The notes: a model not told the origin generated them from the sequence alone. 61,613 bases of DNA from Alkalihalobacillus sp. TS-13 (GCF_019720915.1 NZ_JAHKSI010000010.1:1-61613); one strand, 5' to 3'; numbered from the stretch's first letter, positions 21,588-31,587 are shown. Numbers and translations: made by a program.

Positions 21588-21653
21588 AAATTTAGGTCTG
21601 CCAAGCACTTCGACGTGGTAGTTTTTTATGAAGACAGTCAGTGGAAGGTTTTT

Positions 21654-21753
21654 GTGTTTTGTAGATAATCTTGTTTTTGTAGATACGCAACTCATTTTTG
21701 CAGGTAATTTCAAATTTTTGTAATTTACCATCTGTTTTTTGTAGATAAATCCG
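21654..21753. repeat. Degenerate array with about 21-bp period
   Basis: Five imperfect units, each centred on TTTTTGTAGATA or a variant (GCAGGTA, GTAATTT), at 21661, 21679, 21700, 21720 and 21741. Steps are 18, 21, 20 and 21 bp. Read on the minus strand, the 21-bp steps give a lysine-rich frame with 7-residue periodicity, but no ribosome binding site or known family supports a protein. Confidence 0.5.
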
Positions 21754-21759
21754 AATTTC

Positions 21760-22180
21760 ATATAAGCTGACCAATCATTTAACCTTATTTACGGCCAACC
21801 TCTGCCTTTTATGAATAATTACAAACCAATTTTGCCTTAATAAATCTGTTTTTCTCCTATATTTGGATAAAAACATCGATTTTTGAAAAGGTTTAAGTTT
21901 TTGCTGGCGGTCCCAAAAGCTTCCTAACTTGCGCAGGATCTCAACATAAAAATGAAACCGGGACTGCGATAAGAATTCTTAGAAGCTTTCCTTGATGTTA
22001 AACCAAACTCATCCGACGCGATTCGGCTTTCATGAGCATGCCGCCGAGGGGGGGGGGTTCCATGTTTTGTTCGCTTTGTTTTTTAATTTTAACGTTGAGT
22101 ACTTAAAATAAGGCTATTTCCAGAAGTTTGTTTCAATTGAAACCTTTTGATTTGATAAAGAGAGTGATACTAACCTGTAA
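21760..22180. other. Intergenic region, no gene seen; G9 tract
   Basis: No coding region, RNA gene or family repeat was recognised here. A run of nine G lies at 22049-22057. A GC-richer patch (21900-22060) looks like decayed sequence, but its origin could not be named. Confidence 0.4.
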
Positions 22181-22182
22181 GC

Positions 22183-22294
22183 GGTGGAATGTATGAGACT
22201 CCTGCGGGAATAGCGAGCCAAGCGAGACCCCACAACGAGGAACGAGCGAGGAGGCTTGCGGATCGCCCTCAGAAAGTGAGTATATTTCACCACC
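22183..22294 (+). repeat. Interspersed repeat, type B (copy B2)
   Basis: About 112 bp with the CTCCTGCGGG, GAGCCAAGCGAGACCCC, AACGAGGAACGAGCGAGGAGG and GGATCGCCC blocks. The ends GGTGGAA and TTTCACCACC are inverted with mismatches. Same orientation as the copy at 12544-12652. Confidence 0.78.
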
Positions 22295-22412
22295 ATAACG
22301 ACAGCATTTTGAGAAATCAACAAATGAGAATAACTGCACCTCTTATTAAAACCTTACTAAATTCAACCCTCCTTAAAATTATTTAATTTTTCAATTATTT
22401 TTTATATTTAGA

Positions 22413-22442
22413 GAAGGAAAATGTTACTAGTATGTTGAATGT
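22413..22442 (+). promoter_or_regulatory. spoVG sigma-H promoter
   Basis: GAAGGAAAA (22413-22421), 12 bp, GTTGAATGT (22434-22442) fits the sigma-H pattern RnAGGAwww-n12-RnnGAAT. spoVG is a classic sigma-H gene in B. subtilis. Confidence 0.75.
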
Positions 22443-22488
22443 ACATAATACGCTGGTATTTATAAAAAAGGTGGTGTGTTTTTACAAA

Positions 22489-22779
22489 ATGGAAGTAACT
22501 GATGTAAGACTTCGACGAGTGAACACAGATGGACGCATGAAAGCCATTGCTTCAATCACCATCGATCATGAATTCGTTGTTCATGATATCCGTGTGATTG
22601 ATGGAAATAACGGGATGTTTGTTGCGATGCCTAGTAAACGAACTCCAGATGGAGAATTTCGTGACATCGCTCATCCGATCACCTCAAACACTCGTGAAAA
22701 GATCCAGACTGCTGTGTTAACAGAATACCATCGTGTAGGGGAATTGGAGTCCGCTTTAGAAGAAGCAGGTGCATCCTAA
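22489..22779 (+). CDS. spoVG: Septation regulator SpoVG
   Basis: A 96-residue nucleic-acid-binding regulator involved in sporulation septum control and many post-transcriptional effects. The very conserved [12 protein letters not shown] terminus, [14 protein letters not shown] (about 28-41) and [18 protein letters not shown] (about 48-65) are all present. Length equals that of B. subtilis SpoVG (97). The start at 22489 fits the family; AAGGTGG lies 14 bases upstream, which is a long spacing. A sigma-H promoter precedes it. Confidence 0.97.
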   Translation: MEVTDVRLRRVNTDGRMKAIASITIDHEFVVHDIRVIDGNNGMFVAMPSKRTPDGEFRDIAHPITSNTREKIQTAVLTEYHRVGELESALEEAGAS

Positions 22780-22790
22780 TCTACGCATCT

Positions 22791-22824
22791 AAGAACCTGA
22801 TCAACGTGATTGGGTTCTTTTATT
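22791..22824 (+). terminator. spoVG terminator
   Basis: The stem AAGAACCTGATC/GATTGGGTTCTT with loop AACGT is followed by a T-rich stretch. Confidence 0.8.
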
Positions 22825-22865
22825 TATATTTAAGGCTCTGTTAAAGGACCTTGTTGATTTTAAGG

Positions 22866-22958
22866 GGAATGTACGACACTCCTGCGGGAAAAGCGAGCCA
22901 TACGAGACCTCGCAGCAGGGAGGCTCGCGGATCACCTGTGGAAAGGGAGTGAATTTCG
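22866..22958 (+). repeat. Mosaic interspersed repeat (type B core with type A 3' end)
   Basis: About 93 bp. It starts like both families (CGACACTCCTGCGGG), has a shortened core (GAGACCTCGCAGCAGGGAGG) and ends with the type A block GGAAAGGGAGTGAATTTCG. The central type A segment is missing. Confidence 0.65.
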
Positions 22959-23019
22959 TAGAATTCCAACAATAAAAACTAGCCATATTATAAAATTTTA
23001 CATAGGAAAATTTTTCAGA

Positions 23020-23102
23020 AGAGAAATTTCCGACAGATCTGCGGGAACATTGATCCAGGTGAGAGGTTGATATTGAACAATTTAGGTCTCCTGTGTCCGT
23101 TA
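23020..23102 (+). repeat. Broken type A fragment joined to a CTCCTGTGTCCGTTA repeat
   Basis: A 5' type A fragment (GAAATTTCCGACAGATCTGC to GATCCAGGTGAGAGG, about 23020-23066) is followed at 23079-23102 by a second short repeat with core GGTCTCCTGTGTCCGTTA. That core recurs at 32402-32424. The same pairing of a broken type A element and this short repeat is seen near 32180-32430. Confidence 0.55.
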
Positions 23103-23344
23103 GCCTATTATTTAAAAAGTCTAAAGTAGACATACAAGACCGAAACCATTGGTACCAACAAGAAATTTCAGAGCTATTTATTAAAAATGAAATGATGAAT
23201 ATCCTCCTACTGTTGATTGAAGGATGGTACAAATTACACAGAATGTTTCAATCTAACGACAAAAGCCCCGTTTCCTTGAATATGACAGCATTATGAGATA
23301 TATTCATAATGGAATTATAGGATTACGAGCATTGGAGGATATTT

Positions 23345-24733
23345 ATGACGAAACGTTATGCAGTTGTGCTGGCAGCTGGACAAGGTACCCGCATGAAATC
23401 TCGTTTATATAAAGTACTGCACCCTGTTGCTGGAAAGCCGATGGTTCAGCATGTCGTCGATCAGATCAAGAATGTTAATGTCGAAAAGATCGTGACGGTC
23501 ATTGGACATGGAGCTGAAAAGGTGAAATCCCAGCTTGGGGCAGATATAGAATATGCCCTTCAAGAAGAGCAGCTAGGAACAGGCCATGCGGTCATGCAAA
23601 CCGAGGGGCAGCTCAGAGAATTGAATGGAACAACCCTTGTGGTATGTGGAGACACACCATTGATTTCATCTGAAACGATGGAGGCACTCCTTACACATCA
23701 TGAAAAGGAAAACGCGAAAGTGACCTTGTTGACCGCTCATGCAGAGGACCCTGCTGGTTACGGAAGAGTGATCCGGAACGAGGATGGAACAGTGGCGAAA
23801 GTCGTTGAACATAAAGACGCATCTATGGAAGAATTGGCAGTCCAAGAAATCAATACAGGCACGTACTGTTTTGACAATCAGACATTATTCGAAGCTCTAA
23901 AACAGGTGAATAACGATAATGTACAGGGCGAGTATTACTTGCCTGATGTCATTGAAATCGTGAAAACCCAATCTGAAACAGTCGCAGCTTATCAAACGCC
24001 ATCCTTTGATGAAACGATCGGTGTCAATGATCGCGTCGCTTTATCGGAGGCAGAAAGACTGATGAAAGTAAAGATCAACACGCAACACATGAGGAATGGT
24101 GTGACGATCATTGATCCGCAGCAGACTTACATCAGTGCAGATGTGACGATTGGTAAGGATTCCGTCATTTTTCCGGGTACAGTGCTGTCTGGTGAAACCT
24201 CAATCGGCGAAGATTGTGAAATTGGTCCGAACAGTGAAATTAAAGATAGTCAAATCGGGAACGCTACAGTCATCCGCCAATCAGTCGTCCACGATAGTGA
24301 TGTCGGAGAGAAAGTAGCGATCGGTCCGTTTGCACATATCCGACCGCAATCGAAATTGGGAAATGATATCAAAGTTGGTAATTTCGTCGAAATCAAAAAG
24401 TCCAAAATGGATAATGGCAGTAAAGCATCTCATTTAAGCTATATCGGTGACGCTGAAATCGGAAAAGATGTAAATCTTGGATGTGGCTCTATTACAGTCA
24501 ATTATGACGGGAAAAACAAACATCTTACAAAGGTTGAAGATGGTGCCTTTATCGGCTGTAACTCCAATTTGATTGCACCGGTCACAGTAGGTGAGAATGC
24601 ATACGTCGCTGCTGGTTCGACTATAACGGACAATGTTCCGGGGGAAGCCCTTTCCATAGCTCGCGCTCGTCAAACGAATAAAGAAGGTTACGTTTCCAAA
24701 ATACAAGATAAGCAAAACAACCACAGGGGGTAA
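23345..24733 (+). CDS. glmU: Bifunctional UDP-N-acetylglucosamine pyrophosphorylase/glucosamine-1-phosphate acetyltransferase
   Basis: A 462-residue enzyme that acetylates glucosamine-1-P and couples it to UTP, giving UDP-GlcNAc for peptidoglycan and teichoic acids (gcaD in B. subtilis). The N-terminal pyrophosphorylase domain has the signature [11 protein letters not shown] (9-19) and the VVCGDTPLI nucleotide-metal site near 100. From about 250 the left-handed beta-helix shows hexapeptide repeats (VTIGKD, CEIGPN, VAIGPF, VNLGCG), with the acetyltransferase [12 protein letters not shown] segment. A GGAGG site precedes the ATG; prs follows 7 bp later. Confidence 0.97.
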   Translation: MTKRYAVVLAAGQGTRMKSRLYKVLHPVAGKPMVQHVVDQIKNVNVEKIVTVIGHGAEKVKSQLGADIEYALQEEQLGTGHAVMQTEGQLRELNGTTLVVCGDTPLISSETMEALLTHHEKENAKVTLLTAHAEDPAGYGRVIRNEDGTVAKVVEHKDASMEELAVQEINTGTYCFDNQTLFEALKQVNNDNVQGEYYLPDVIEIVKTQSETVAAYQTPSFDETIGVNDRVALSEAERLMKVKINTQHMRNGVTIIDPQQTYISADVTIGKDSVIFPGTVLSGETSIGEDCEIGPNSEIKDSQIGNATVIRQSVVHDSDVGEKVAIGPFAHIRPQSKLGNDIKVGNFVEIKKSKMDNGSKASHLSYIGDAEIGKDVNLGCGSITVNYDGKNKHLTKVEDGAFIGCNSNLIAPVTVGENAYVAAGSTITDNVPGEALSIARARQTNKEGYVSKIQDKQNNHRG

Positions 24734-24740
24734 TGGATCA

Positions 24741-25691
24741 ATGTCTAAATACGAGAATTCGAAACTAAAAGTTTTTACATTGAATTCGAATGAAGACTTA
24801 GCAGAAGAAATCACAGAACATATTGGGGTGCACATGGGTAAATGTTCTGTACAGCGTTTCAGTGATGGAGAAATTCAGATTAACATTGAAGAAAGTATCC
24901 GAGGTGGTGAGGTCTATGTGATTCAGTCTACATCATCACCGGTCAATGAAAACTTGATGGAACTCCTTATCATGATCGATGCCTTGAAGCGTGCATCTGC
25001 CAAAACGATCAATGTCGTGATTCCATACTATGGATATGCAAGGCAGGATCGTAAAGCTCGTTCAAGAGAACCGATCACAGCGAAGCTTGTCGCGAATTTA
25101 TTAGAGACAGCAGGTGCCACACGTGTGATCACGATGGATCTCCATGCACCGCAAATCCAAGGTTTCTTCGACCTCCCTGTAGACCAATTGTTAGGTGTTC
25201 CGATTCTAGGTAATTATTTCGAAAGCAAGAATCTTGATGACATTGTTGTCGTATCCCCGGATCATGGAGGCGTAACCCGTGCTCGTAAATTAGCAGATCG
25301 ATTGAAAGCACCAATCGCGATCATCGATAAGCGTCGTCCACGCCCTAACGTTTCTGAAGTCATGAATATCGTCGGTAACATCGAAGGCAAGACAGCAATT
25401 TTGATTGATGATATCATTGATACAGCAGGGACTATCACATTAGCCGCAAACGCATTGATCGAAAACGGTGCTAATGATGTCTACGCTTGCTGTACACACC
25501 CTGTCTTATCTGGACCAGCAATTGAAAGGATCCAGAATTCGAAAATTAAAGAACTTGTGGTGACGAATTCAATTGCATTACCAGAAGAGAAGTTCATCGA
25601 CAAGCTGACTCAGCTTTCAGTGGCTCCACTTCTTGGTGAAGCGATTATCCGTGTCCATGAACAACAGTCCGTAAGTAAGCTTTTCGATTGA
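24741..25691 (+). CDS. prs: Ribose-phosphate pyrophosphokinase
   Basis: A 316-residue enzyme making PRPP from ribose-5-P and ATP, supplying purine, pyrimidine, His, Trp and NAD synthesis and the PurR effector. Signatures: [12 protein letters not shown]-like segment near 34-45, the ATP-binding [10 protein letters not shown] near 97-106, the [18 protein letters not shown] motif near 134-151 and the PRPP-binding loop [11 protein letters not shown] near 222-232. A CAGGGGG site precedes the ATG. Co-transcribed with glmU; ctc follows under an additional sigma-B promoter. Confidence 0.98.
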   Translation: MSKYENSKLKVFTLNSNEDLAEEITEHIGVHMGKCSVQRFSDGEIQINIEESIRGGEVYVIQSTSSPVNENLMELLIMIDALKRASAKTINVVIPYYGYARQDRKARSREPITAKLVANLLETAGATRVITMDLHAPQIQGFFDLPVDQLLGVPILGNYFESKNLDDIVVVSPDHGGVTRARKLADRLKAPIAIIDKRRPRPNVSEVMNIVGNIEGKTAILIDDIIDTAGTITLAANALIENGANDVYACCTHPVLSGPAIERIQNSKIKELVVTNSIALPEEKFIDKLTQLSVAPLLGEAIIRVHEQQSVSKLFD

Positions 25692-25719
25692 TTTTCCTCC
25701 AAGAAATGAGCAGCATGAT

Positions 25720-25745
25720 GTTTGAACCTATCTGTTTTCGGGTAT
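25720..25745 (+). promoter_or_regulatory. ctc sigma-B promoter
   Basis: GTTTGA (25720-25725), 14 bp, GGGTAT (25740-25745) matches the general-stress sigma-B pattern GTTTaa-n12/15-GGGtAt. ctc is a well-known sigma-B gene. Confidence 0.8.
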
Positions 25746-25785
25746 AGTTTTAAAATAGCAACTGACACAGGAAGGTGATTTCGTT

Positions 25786-26454
25786 ATGGCTATTGATTTA
25801 GATGCAACAGTAAGAGATGATTTTACTCGTTCAACTACTAGAAGATTGCGTGAGGAAGGGCACGTTCCAGCGGTTTTCTATGGAAATGGTGACAGTAAGC
25901 CGATCTATCTTGATCGTGTAAATTTCATCAAATCCATACGTGAAGGTGGCATAAATGCTGTCATCAACTTGAAAATCGGCAAGGACAAGCATTCTGCAAT
26001 GGTTCAGGATTTACAAATCGACCATTTGAAAGATCTGATCATCCACATTGATTTCAGAGAGATCAATTTGAATGAAGAAACAGATGCTGATGTCCCTGTA
26101 CACCTCGTCGGTGAAGCCGCAGGCGTGAAGGAAGGTGGAGTTGTCCAGCACTCCTTACACGAAATTACTGTTAGAGCGTTACCAGCGGATATTCCTGGTG
26201 AGATCGAAGTGAATATCGATGAATTGAATATCAGTGATGCATTCACTGTCGCTGACATCAAAGAAAATTCCTCATATCAGATTATGAACGATCCTGAAGA
26301 AGTCGTCGTTTCTATCGCACCGCCTACAGAAGAACCTGAGGAAGAAATTATTGATGATGAAGAGCAAGAACCAGAACTTGTCGGTGAAAGAAAAGAAGCT
26401 TCAGAAGATAATGAAAACCAAGATGCATCTACAGAAGAGGAATCAAAAGAGTAA
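25786..26454 (+). CDS. ctc: 50S ribosomal protein L25/general stress protein Ctc
   Basis: A 222-residue member of the L25/TL5/Ctc family that binds 5S rRNA, in B. subtilis induced by stress. The N-terminal L25 domain (about 1-93; STTRRLREEGHVPAVFYG) binds 5S; the TL5 beta-barrel C-terminal domain spans about 95-185. The last 37 residues are an acidic Glu/Asp-rich tail. An AGGTGAT site precedes the ATG. Its own sigma-B promoter lies upstream and a terminator downstream. Confidence 0.96.
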   Translation: MAIDLDATVRDDFTRSTTRRLREEGHVPAVFYGNGDSKPIYLDRVNFIKSIREGGINAVINLKIGKDKHSAMVQDLQIDHLKDLIIHIDFREINLNEETDADVPVHLVGEAAGVKEGGVVQHSLHEITVRALPADIPGEIEVNIDELNISDAFTVADIKENSSYQIMNDPEEVVVSIAPPTEEPEEEIIDDEEQEPELVGERKEASEDNENQDASTEEESKE

Positions 26455-26474
26455 TCAGATCATACATTCATGAG

Positions 26475-26506
26475 AGGCGTAGCCGCTTTGGTTGCGCCTT
26501 TTTCTA
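26475..26506 (+). terminator. ctc terminator
   Basis: The stem AGGCGTA/TTGCGCCT with a short loop is followed by five T. Confidence 0.7.
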
Positions 26507-26645
26507 CGTGTTGTATGAAAGTGATCCAACCTGATAGAAGGATGGAACGATTTTATATGGAATAAAATAAGTATATTCATATGAGGAGTTCGGAATGATG
26601 ATAAACAGGATTCTGCAGATGTGGAAAAAGGAAGGGTTTGAAGAA

Positions 26646-27206
26646 ATGAAGGTCATTGCTGGTCTGGGGAATCCCGGAAATCAGTACGAGCATACACGGC
26701 ATAATGTCGGATTCAAAGTGATCGATCATCTTTCAGAAAGTCTATCGATTCCATTAAATAAACAAAAATTCAACGGACTATTTGGCATAGGCAAAGTGAA
26801 TGGACATAAAATATGTTTATTAAAACCTTTGACGTATATGAACCGCTCGGGAGACTCCGTCATTCCTCTGATGAAATATTATAAAGTGGATATTGACGAC
26901 CTTCTTGTCATCTATGATGATTTGGATCTGGTACCCGGAAAGCTTCGCTTACGTGAAAAAGGAAGCGCAGGCGGACACAATGGGATGAAATCGATCATCC
27001 AACACCTGGGCAGCCAGGATTTCAAACGTATACGGATTGGAATTGGCCGCCCAGAACCTGGAGAGGCCGTTCCTGATTATGTACTAAAATCATTCCGTCC
27101 CGATCAACAAGGCCCTATCAAGGAGGCTTTACAACGATCTGCTGACTCATGCGAATGTTGGATTGATACGCCATTTTCCCAAGTGATGAACCGATACAAC
27201 GGATGA
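26646..27206 (+). CDS. pth: Peptidyl-tRNA hydrolase
   Basis: A 186-residue esterase that recycles peptidyl-tRNA dropped from stalled ribosomes (spoVC in B. subtilis). KVIAGLGNPG at 2-11, the catalytic His (H19) in TRHNVGF, KPLTYMNRSG near 60-69 and YDDLDLVPGKLRLR near 92 are diagnostic. The start at 26646 is chosen for alignment with the family and a GGAAGGG site 10 bases upstream; in-frame starts 17 codons earlier are unlikely. Confidence 0.97.
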   Translation: MKVIAGLGNPGNQYEHTRHNVGFKVIDHLSESLSIPLNKQKFNGLFGIGKVNGHKICLLKPLTYMNRSGDSVIPLMKYYKVDIDDLLVIYDDLDLVPGKLRLREKGSAGGHNGMKSIIQHLGSQDFKRIRIGIGRPEPGEAVPDYVLKSFRPDQQGPIKEALQRSADSCECWIDTPFSQVMNRYNG

Positions 27207-27264
27207 ATAGAAACATGTCTCCACGACCATAATGGTAGTAAATGAGTCACCAAGGAGGCATAGG

Positions 27265-27495
27265 ATGGCTGTCTATTATTCATGCAAACATTGCGGGGTA
27301 CACATCGGTAAACTGGATGTGTCTTCAACGGCTTCGACGAATCTAGGTTTTGACCATCTATCTGATCAAGAACGCGAGGAATATATCTCCTATGATGATC
27401 AGGGGCATGTTTACGTTAAATCAATTTGTGAGGATTGTTATGAGATGCTACGGAGAAACCCAGATTTGCACGCATTGGATACATTTATACAGTAA
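27265..27495 (+). CDS. fin: Anti-sigma-F factor Fin
   Basis: A 76-residue zinc-binding protein (YabK) that in B. subtilis binds sigma-F and helps the forespore switch to sigma-G. The zinc ligands are C7/C10 and C55/C58 (CKHC, CEDC), with the conserved GFDHLSDQEREEYI segment near 28-41. The start at 27265 follows CAAGGAGG by 6 bases and gives the usual length; a GTG at 27232 lies before that site. It sits between pth and mfd as in B. subtilis. With csfB at 1364, both sigma-F/G anti-sigma switches are in the window. Confidence 0.95.
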   Translation: MAVYYSCKHCGVHIGKLDVSSTASTNLGFDHLSDQEREEYISYDDQGHVYVKSICEDCYEMLRRNPDLHALDTFIQ

Positions 27496-27497
27496 AC

Positions 27498-27530
27498 GGC
27501 TTTGGTTTTAACACCAAGGCATTTTCTGTT
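27498..27530 (+). terminator. fin terminator
   Basis: The stem GCTTTGGT/ACCAAGGC with loop TTTAAC is followed by ATTTTCTGTT. Confidence 0.7.
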
Positions 27531-27591
27531 GTTGAAAAAAACTAATCTCTAAAGGTTTGTTGCTGCTAAAGGTAATATGAAAGCTTTGTTA

Positions 27592-27704
27592 GCGGTGAAA
27601 TATTCGAGACTCCTGCGGGAAAAGCGAGCCAGGCGAGACCCCGCAACGAGGAACGAGTGAGGAGGCTTGGGGGGATCGCCCGCGGAAAGCGAGTATATTT
27701 ATCG
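27592..27704 (+). repeat. Interspersed repeat, type B (copy B3)
   Basis: About 113 bp with all type B blocks (CTCCTGCGGG, GAGCCAGGCGAGACCCCGC, AACGAGGAACGAG, GGATCGCCCGCGGAAAGC). The ends are inverted but imperfect. It occupies the fin-mfd gap. Confidence 0.8.
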
Positions 27705-27850
27705 TGCTATTATAACGAAAAATGTTAGAAACATTGATTTTTACTAACTTGAAAATGTCTTTAACTACATGAACGATTCAACAACAGGTTTTATAGATAT
27801 ATAAGTTTTGGGAATTTGACTCCCATCCTGACGGGAAGGAGATAACTTGC

Positions 27851-30800
27851 ATGCAAGGTTTACTTACGTATTTTTGTGATAATGACGACTTCCACTCCCT
27901 CGCTACAGGACTTTCAGAAGGCCTTCGTGAACAACTTGTTTCGGGGCTGTCAGGTTCTGCGAGAACGCTGTTGATGGCTTGTCTTTATCAATCGGATGAA
28001 CGGGCGCAGCTTGTCGTCACACATAATCTTTTTCAAGCGCAGAAGCTCTATGAGGATCTTACCGCTTTACTAGGAGAGGATACCGTTCATTTATACCCGG
28101 TCAATGAATTGACTTCGGCAGAAATCGCGATCGCCAGTCCGGAATTGAAATCCCAGCGTATCGATGTCCTCAATCATTTGAGTGATGGAGCCAAGGGCAT
28201 CGTCATCACCCCGATTGCGGGACTACGCAGAATAATTCCACCGTCCGAGGTATGGCGCAATAGCCATATCACTTTTACAAGAGGAACGGATATCAACCTT
28301 GATGAAGTGAAGAATCTGCTGATCGCAATGGGATATGAACGTTCGGATATGATCACTTCACCAGGTGAATTCAGTATCCGCGGTGGAATCATGGATATTT
28401 TCCCGCTCACAGAATCTAATCCGATCCGAATTGAACTTTTTGATACGGAAGTGGATTCGATCCGTTATTTTGATGTTGAAACACAGCGGTCGGAAAAACA
28501 ATTGAAGAAAATCAAAGTCGGTCCTGCCGAAGAAATCATTTTGTTTCCTGAACACTTTGAAAGAGCTGTAACGAAGGTCGAACTCGGACTAGCAAGATCC
28601 TTGCAAAAGATCAAAGACAGTGGAGTGAAAGAAAAGCTCACGGAACATATCGGTTATGAGGTTGAACAGCTCAAACAAAAGCAAGCTTTCCAGGGGATGT
28701 ACAAATACATTTCCTACTATTACGATAAGCCTGCTAGTTTGCTAGATTATTTACCGGATGATGCTCTGGTCATCATGGATGAAATCAGCCGAATCCAGGA
28801 AACATCCGCACAATTCGAGAAGGAAGAAGCAGAGTGGCAGACGACATTATTGAACCAGGGGGAAATTTTGACCGGAATGACACTATCCCATCAATATGAT
28901 GAGATCGTCAATAAACCTGGTTTCATGTTCCTATATCTATCTCTGTTCTTAAGGCATGTGCCACATACAAACCCGCAGAACATCATCAATATGAGCTGTA
29001 AAGCGATGCAGAATTTCCATGGACAGATGAATGTACTGCAGACTGAACTCCAAAGGTGGCGCAAAAGCAAGGATGCCGTCGTCTTTCTTGCTGCGAATAA
29101 AGAACGGGCGAAACGTCTCGAACGAGTCACAGAGGATTATAATATCGATGCTGTACTCGTTGAAGGAGACACACCACTGACACCTGGAAAGAACCATATC
29201 ATGATCGGTGACTTGAACGGTGGATTCGAACTCCCGATGCGGAAGCTTGTTGTATTGACGGAAGAAGAAGTATTCACCAAGAAAACTTCTCGTAAACCGC
29301 GCAGAACTCAGAAAATGTCCAATGCTGAACGCATCAAGAGCTATTCCGAGTTGAAAGTCGGCGATTATGTCGTACACATCAACCATGGAATCGGAAAATA
29401 TCTAGGGATTGAAACACTTGAAATCAACGGAGTACACAAGGATTACCTCCACCTTAGATATGCTGGCGATGATAAGCTGTACGTCCCAGTCGAGCAAATT
29501 GATCAAGTACAGAAATATGTAGGTTCAGAAGCAAAAGATCCTAAAGTTTACAAGCTTGGCGGCAGTGAATGGAAAAAGGTGAAAAGCAAGGTACAGTCGT
29601 CCGTCCAGGATATTGCCGACGATTTGATCAAATTGTATGCCGAACGGGAAGCGACAAAGGGATATGCATTCTCGGAGGATGGTGCCCTCCAGCAAGAATT
29701 CGAAAGTGTATTTACGTATCAAGAGACCGAGGACCAGCTTCGTGCAATTCAAGAAATAAAAGAAGACATGGAAAAAGAAAGACCAATGGATCGATTGCTT
29801 TGCGGGGATGTCGGTTATGGTAAAACCGAGGTCGCAATTCGTGCTGCCTTCAAAGCGATCAACGATGGCAAACAGGTCGCCTTCCTTGTGCCGACGACGA
29901 TTTTAGCACAGCAGCATTACGAAACGCTGATGGAGCGTTTTGCGGAATTTCCTGTGACGATCAAATCATTGAGCAGATTCCGAACCCGAAAAGAGCAGAC
30001 AGAAACACTAAAAGGGTTAAAACAAGGTACAGTCGATATCGTCGTGGGGACTCATCGTCTACTTTCAAAGGACATCCAGTTCAAAGAATTGGGACTGCTT
30101 ATCATTGATGAAGAGCAACGCTTCGGTGTAACCCATAAGGAAAAGATCAAACAGATGAAAACCACGGTAGACGTTCTGACATTGACAGCAACTCCCATTC
30201 CGAGAACATTACACATGTCGATGCTTGGGGTACGGGATCTCTCTGTCATTGAAACCCCTCCTGAGAATCGTTTTCCTGTCCAAACATATGTCGTCGAATA
30301 CAGCGGCAGTATGATCCGGGAGGCAATCGAACGGGAACTATCAAGAGGCGGGCAAGTTTATTTCTTATATAACAAAGTGGAAACGATCCAACAAATGACA
30401 GAGCAGATTTCCCAGCTTGTGCCGGATGCACGTGTTGCGTATGCACACGGTCAAATGCGCGAGAATGAACTTGAATCTGTCATGATCGACTTTTTAGATG
30501 GGAATTATGATGTCCTTGTCAGTACGACGATCATCGAGACAGGTGTCGATATCCCTAATGTGAACACCCTGATTGTCCACGATGCGGATAAAATGGGGCT
30601 TTCTCAGCTGTACCAGCTTAGAGGACGTGTCGGACGTTCCAATCGTGTCGCCTATTCCTATTTCATGTATCAGCGGGATAAGGTGTTGACTGAGATAGCT
30701 GAAAAGCGTCTACAAGCAATTAAGGAATTCACCGAGTTGGGTTCAGGTTTCAAAATCGCCATGCGTGACCTGTCCATACGGGGTGCGGGAAATCTGCTTG

Positions 30801-31387
30801 GTGCTCAGCAGCATGGATTCATCGACTCTGTAGGTTTTGATTTGTATTCGCAAATGTTGAAGGATGCAATTGAAGAACGGAAAGGTGAAAAACCGAAGAA
30901 GAAAGAAATCGACCTCGAGCTGGACTTGAACGTCGATGCTTATATTCCTGCTTCCTATATCAATGATGAAAAGCAGAAGATCGATATGTACAAACGATTC
31001 AAAGGATTGACGAGTTTTGATGATGTCTTCGATCTGAATGATGAAATGATGGATCGTTTTGGGGAGTATCCTGAGCAAGTCGCCAATTTACTTGCTATTG
31101 CTCGAATCAAGCTATATGCAGAACAAGAGAAAATAGAAAAGATCGAGCAAAATACGAAGAATGAAGTCCAAATCCTGATTTCAAAAGAAACAACACAGCA
31201 TCTTGATGGAAGTAAATTGTTCGATATCGTCAATAAAATCGGTCGTCATGTGAATTTAGGGATGGTCCAGGACCAGATCAAAGTCATCATCAATAACAAA
31301 CGACTTACAGATGACCAGCTTCTGGCTGTCATAGAAGAGATTCTGCAGCAGTTCCCTAAAGCGAGGAAGGAAGCAGTTCAAGCATAG
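27851..31387 (+). CDS. mfd: Transcription-repair coupling factor Mfd
   Basis: A 1178-residue SF2 translocase that removes RNA polymerase stalled at DNA lesions and recruits UvrA. The N-terminal UvrB-like domains span about 1-350. The CarD-like RNA-polymerase-interaction domain starts near 495 (YVVHINHGIGKYLG). The helicase core has Walker A GDVGYGKTE near 654, the DEEQRFG motif II near 757, motif III LTATPIPRT and motif VI QLRGRVGRS near 925. The C-terminal TRCF domain closes it. Length is the same as B. subtilis Mfd (1177). A GGAAGGAG site precedes the ATG. Confidence 0.98.
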   Translation: MQGLLTYFCDNDDFHSLATGLSEGLREQLVSGLSGSARTLLMACLYQSDERAQLVVTHNLFQAQKLYEDLTALLGEDTVHLYPVNELTSAEIAIASPELKSQRIDVLNHLSDGAKGIVITPIAGLRRIIPPSEVWRNSHITFTRGTDINLDEVKNLLIAMGYERSDMITSPGEFSIRGGIMDIFPLTESNPIRIELFDTEVDSIRYFDVETQRSEKQLKKIKVGPAEEIILFPEHFERAVTKVELGLARSLQKIKDSGVKEKLTEHIGYEVEQLKQKQAFQGMYKYISYYYDKPASLLDYLPDDALVIMDEISRIQETSAQFEKEEAEWQTTLLNQGEILTGMTLSHQYDEIVNKPGFMFLYLSLFLRHVPHTNPQNIINMSCKAMQNFHGQMNVLQTELQRWRKSKDAVVFLAANKERAKRLERVTEDYNIDAVLVEGDTPLTPGKNHIMIGDLNGGFELPMRKLVVLTEEEVFTKKTSRKPRRTQKMSNAERIKSYSELKVGDYVVHINHGIGKYLGIETLEINGVHKDYLHLRYAGDDKLYVPVEQIDQVQKYVGSEAKDPKVYKLGGSEWKKVKSKVQSSVQDIADDLIKLYAEREATKGYAFSEDGALQQEFESVFTYQETEDQLRAIQEIKEDMEKERPMDRLLCGDVGYGKTEVAIRAAFKAINDGKQVAFLVPTTILAQQHYETLMERFAEFPVTIKSLSRFRTRKEQTETLKGLKQGTVDIVVGTHRLLSKDIQFKELGLLIIDEEQRFGVTHKEKIKQMKTTVDVLTLTATPIPRTLHMSMLGVRDLSVIETPPENRFPVQTYVVEYSGSMIREAIERELSRGGQVYFLYNKVETIQQMTEQISQLVPDARVAYAHGQMRENELESVMIDFLDGNYDVLVSTTIIETGVDIPNVNTLIVHDADKMGLSQLYQLRGRVGRSNRVAYSYFMYQRDKVLTEIAEKRLQAIKEFTELGSGFKIAMRDLSIRGAGNLLGAQQHGFIDSVGFDLYSQMLKDAIEERKGEKPKKKEIDLELDLNVDAYIPASYINDEKQKIDMYKRFKGLTSFDDVFDLNDEMMDRFGEYPEQVANLLAIARIKLYAEQEKIEKIEQNTKNEVQILISKETTQHLDGSKLFDIVNKIGRHVNLGMVQDQIKVIINNKRLTDDQLLAVIEEILQQFPKARKEAVQA

Positions 31388-31465
31388 AATAGTCTTGTAT
31401 TACCTGTGATCGTTACCTTTTATAGTACTTTTTTGAATTTCTTGTGAAGAATTTTCCGTATTCTG

Positions 31466-31495
31466 TGAATAGATTAGGACAACGTACGGATACTA
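31466..31495 (+). promoter_or_regulatory. spoVT sigma-G promoter
   Basis: TGAATA (31466-31471), 17 bp, GATACTA (31489-31495), close to the sigma-G consensus TGAATA-n17-CATACTA. spoVT is sigma-G dependent in B. subtilis. Confidence 0.75.
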
Positions 31496-31587
31496 AAGGC
31501 AAATGAATGGTATTTTTACTCATTAATACCATGAATGCTATTGTATCTCCATTATCTTGCAACGTTAGGAAAGTGAGGGCAACAAGA

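Noticed and set aside
23093-23296. Plus-strand frame of 67 codons before glmU
   Set aside because: It starts inside a repeat fragment, lacks a ribosome binding site and resembles no known family.
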